The translations under genes were made by a program, and so were the position numbers. This document shows positions 59,161 to 61,638 of a DNA stretch of 61,638 bases, one piece after another; within the stretch, counting starts at the first letter, position 1, and every line of letters starts with the position of its first letter. The notes beneath the pieces are model-generated. The model was given only the letters and a program-made list of their open reading frames with translations, did no database searches and had not been told where the DNA came from. This DNA is from Bacteroidota bacterium (GTDB lineage Bacteria > Bacteroidota > Bacteroidia > Chitinophagales > Chitinophagaceae), in the NCBI GenBank assembly GCA_018266775.1, contig JAFDZS010000022.1:1-61638 (forward strand), in the 5' to 3' direction.

Positions 59161-61542
59161 TTATTTAATTTCTTTCTGCATCGGGTTGCCTACACCACCG
59201 GCGGAGCCACGCGGGCCCGGGCCATTTCTTCCTTTAAATAACTGGAATTTACTGGGCATGGTTACAGCCGGCCAAACGTTGTTTTGCTCGTTAATGTCCG
59301 CTGTTTCACGCATCGGATCCAGTTTAATGGAAGCCACTTCTTTATCTTTCATAAACGCTTTTACCACACGGTTTTCATTCTTGCGCCAGACCTGCACCGG
59401 GATTCTTTCCACTTCCTTTGTACCATCTTTATACGTCCATTCAATGATGATCGGCATTACTAACCCTCCTTTATTGCTGAAGGTTAATTCATAAATATTT
59501 TTCTTTCCAGCAATGGCAAAACGTTCTGCTTCTGTAAAAGTATCGGTGCTTGCCTGTGGCTGGGTAATTTCAAAAGGAGTAGAATCCACTTTTGCCTGGC
59601 CACGGTCGTACCTCCAGTAAAAGTCTCTTAGTGATTCGTCTGCATCAGTTGCAAAAACAATGTTCTTGTCTTCCCTGTTCCTCACTTTAGAAATATCATC
59701 AAATGGATTTAAGATGGGTTTGGCTACTGGCATTTTAATAGTGCCACCACCGCCATTGCTGCGCCCCATAGGTTCGGTATTCAGTACTGCCCATTTCACC
59801 GTGTCTAACGAAATATCACAGGGCTCAGTGCCGTAAAACCAGCCTCTCCAGAACCAGTCCAGGTCTTCACCGCTGGCATCTTCCATAGTGCGGAACAAAT
59901 CTGCAGGTGTGGGATGTTTAAATGCCCAGCGCCTGGCGTATTCTTTAAACGCATAGTCAAACAACTGGCGGCCCATAATAGTTTCACGCAAAATATTCAG
60001 GCCTGTAGCAGGTTTGCTGTATGCATTTGGCCCAAACTGGATGATGTTTTCACTATTGGTCATGATGGGTTCCAGCTGATCTTTGGGCAGCCGCATATAA
60101 TCCACAATTTTATAAGCCGGCCCTTTGGATACGGGATATTTATTATCGAACAATTCTTCGGTCAGGTATTCCACAAATGAGTTCAGCCCTTCGTCCATCC
60201 ATGTCCATTGCCTTTCATCGCTGTTGATGATCATGGGGAAGAAGTTGTGGCCAACTTCATGTATCACCACACCGAGCATTCCATTTTTGGTGCCTTCGCT
60301 GTACGTGCCGTCTTTTTCGCAGCGGCCGAAGTTGAAGCATATCATCGGGTATTCCATTCCGTTAGCAGCTTCAATACTCTGCGCAACAGGATAGGGATAA
60401 GGAATGGTGAAATGAGAATAGGTTTTTATGGTATGGGCTACAGTTTTTGTACTGTACTTGCGGTATAGGTTATAGGCTTCCTTACCGTAAGCGCTCATGC
60501 ACATTACTTTTTTACCTTCCACTACAGCCGACATGGCATCCCATACAAATTTGCGGGATGAGCCCCAGGCAAAATCACGCACCATTTCTGCCTTAAACAC
60601 CCATGTTTTTTTATCTTTCGATTTTTGTTTCTCTTTTTCTTTCGCTTCATCCAGTGTAACAATTTCTGTTACATCTTTTGCCGTTTGTGCAGTGGTCCAT
60701 CTTTTCATTTCATTGGCAGAAAGTACCTGCGCATAATTCTGGCACTGGCCGGTTCCCATCACCACATGATCTGCAGGAACGGTCATGGCTACTTTAAAGT
60801 TGCCAAAGGTTAATGCAAATTCACCGGTGCCGGTAAACTGGTGGTTTTGCCAGCCCTGGAAATCGCTGTACACACATAAACGGGGATACCACTGTGTCAT
60901 AGTGTACAGATCATTGCCGTCTTCTGCAAAATATTCAAAACCGCCGCGGCCACCATACTTGGTGCGTTCGATGATATTGTAATTCCAGTCTACTTTAAAT
61001 ATGTATTGTTGCCCCGGTTTTAATGGTGCAGGAAGATCCACCCGCATCATTGTTTTATTGATGGTATAAGGCAATAATTTCCCGGTTGCATCTGCCACAC
61101 GGGTGATGTTGTCTCCGTATTCACGGTCTTTATCCACTTTACCGGTAAAGCGCTGAATATCGGCTTCGGTAATTCTTGCCGGCATAAAGCTGCTGTTTTC
61201 ATAACCGGAGTTATTGATGGAACTGTGTGAGTTTTCATCTAATTGCAACCACAGGTAAGTGAGTACATCAGGAGAGTTATTGTAGTAGGTGATTGTTTCT
61301 TTACCTACCAGCCTGCGGTTGGGTTCATCCAGTTCGCAGGTAATATCGTAATCGCAGCGTTGTTGCCAGTATTTGGGACCCGGCGCTCCGCTTGCTGTAC
61401 GATATTCATTAGGCGTGGGAAGAATGGTTCCCAATTGTTCGAACCGGTTTCCGTGGTTGCTGCCCGGATTATTTTTAATATCCTGCGCTTGTACCGAAAC
61501 CAGTACCGACAATGCAATGGCTAATGTTGTGATTTGTTTCAT
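59161..61542 (-). CDS. Secreted M1 family zinc metallopeptidase
   Basis: Exported peptidase of 793 aa (signal peptide about 1-19, ending VSVQAQ). The zinc site is HEVGHNFFPMIINSDERQWTWMDEGLNSFVEY near residue 430. It gives the two histidines and glutamate of HExxH and the third ligand glutamate 18 residues later. The N-terminal beta domain begins with ITCELDEPNRRLVGKETITYYNNSPD. The exopeptidase motif GAMEN is replaced by ANGMEYPMICF, so substrate preference may differ from classical aminopeptidases. A glycine-rich C-terminus closes it. It is a common Bacteroidota periplasmic peptidase. No -7 consensus was seen upstream. Confidence 0.9.
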   Translation of the reverse strand: MKQITTLAIALSVLVSVQAQDIKNNPGSNHGNRFEQLGTILPTPNEYRTASGAPGPKYWQQRCDYDITCELDEPNRRLVGKETITYYNNSPDVLTYLWLQLDENSHSSINNSGYENSSFMPARITEADIQRFTGKVDKDREYGDNITRVADATGKLLPYTINKTMMRVDLPAPLKPGQQYIFKVDWNYNIIERTKYGGRGGFEYFAEDGNDLYTMTQWYPRLCVYSDFQGWQNHQFTGTGEFALTFGNFKVAMTVPADHVVMGTGQCQNYAQVLSANEMKRWTTAQTAKDVTEIVTLDEAKEKEKQKSKDKKTWVFKAEMVRDFAWGSSRKFVWDAMSAVVEGKKVMCMSAYGKEAYNLYRKYSTKTVAHTIKTYSHFTIPYPYPVAQSIEAANGMEYPMICFNFGRCEKDGTYSEGTKNGMLGVVIHEVGHNFFPMIINSDERQWTWMDEGLNSFVEYLTEELFDNKYPVSKGPAYKIVDYMRLPKDQLEPIMTNSENIIQFGPNAYSKPATGLNILRETIMGRQLFDYAFKEYARRWAFKHPTPADLFRTMEDASGEDLDWFWRGWFYGTEPCDISLDTVKWAVLNTEPMGRSNGGGGTIKMPVAKPILNPFDDISKVRNREDKNIVFATDADESLRDFYWRYDRGQAKVDSTPFEITQPQASTDTFTEAERFAIAGKKNIYELTFSNKGGLVMPIIIEWTYKDGTKEVERIPVQVWRKNENRVVKAFMKDKEVASIKLDPMRETADINEQNNVWPAVTMPSKFQLFKGRNGPGPRGSAGGVGNPMQKEIK

Positions 61543-61638
61543 GCTTTGTTTATTGTTATAGTTTTTGCTTACTGAATTGTGTATTGAAAATTGAGCATTG
61601 ATTATTGAGCATTAATCATTAGCGTCTCGTTTAAACTA
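61543..61638. repeat. Edge region with ATTGAGCATTGA units
   Basis: About 96 nt at the window end without a gene. It contains ATTGAAAATTGAGCATTGATTATTGAGCATTAATC, units of the repeat family at 59018-59104. Any gene beyond is cut off by the window. Confidence 0.5.

Noticed and set aside
61440..61455. tRNA-like GTTCGAACC string
   Set aside because: It lies in the M1 peptidase coding sequence and has no cloverleaf around it.

Overview
The window looks like chromosomal DNA of a Bacteroidota member, most likely Chitinophagaceae; this is an inference. The sequence-level reasons are: repeated Bacteroidota-type -7 boxes (TAnnTTTG) upstream of genes; a GLPGLI protein; a carboxypeptidase-regulatory-domain outer-membrane barrel; a fused CcoN-CcoO cbb3 oxidase; a DUF6728-like micro-protein; and moderately AT-rich DNA with very weak Shine-Dalgarno sequences. 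I saw no rRNA, tRNA, CRISPR array, prophage or transposase gene.

Layout. 1-7.3 kb: a two-component system (kinase and OmpR-type regulator), a divergent GLPGLI gene, a nucleotidyltransferase-like gene and a large outer-membrane barrel gene. The GLPGLI and barrel promoters share an identical phased TTAACC operator, so this segment reads as a regulator with two targets. 7.3-10.9 kb: palindromic repeats, then a three-gene module (tiny membrane protein, kinase-like/methyltransferase fusion, membrane sulfatase-like enzyme). 10.9-16.5 kb: two uncharacterised proteins, a candidate small RNA with promoter and terminator, GtrA, an ABC-F ATPase and an OmpA-like protein. 16.5-22.7 kb: argS, an RmlD-like reductase, phosphofructokinase, pyruvate kinase and a DUF1761 protein. 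22.7-31.4 kb: a 182-bp-period tandem duplication, an NTF2-like protein, then secreted hydrolases (two tandem CocE/NonD enzymes, a GH20 hexosaminidase and a GH29 fucosidase). 31.5-36.5 kb: sucC, a methyltransferase, an ATPase-nuclease gene bounded by matching palindromes, lpxB and a small gene overlapping the lpxB end.

36.6-54.8 kb is a redox and respiration region. It holds msrB, a cytochrome b/molybdopterin oxidoreductase pair, a PAS histidine kinase with a receiver-Crp/Fnr regulator, and the whole cbb3 set (ccoI, ccoS, ccoNO, ccoQ, ccoP, ccoG, fixH, an unknown membrane protein and a TauE/SafE-like protein). It ends with a stress cluster (universal stress protein, OsmC, LOG). Three small helical proteins, two of them clear paralogs, are scattered through it. 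A Crp/Fnr-type palindrome lies about 60-65 bp upstream of the predicted start of usp transcription. 54.8-61.6 kb: a secreted sortilin-like propeller, a MORN-like protein, a secreted esterase and an M1 zinc metallopeptidase.

The most promising leads are the conserved TTAACC-N4-TTAAC(C/A)-N15-TTAACC-N21-(-7) operator at two genes; the ATPase/PD-(D/E)XK gene with three copies of AGCCAAAACT-N13-AGTTTTGGCT around it; the kinase-like motif in the methyltransferase of the three-gene surface module; and the putative oxygen/redox circuit around the cbb3 locus.
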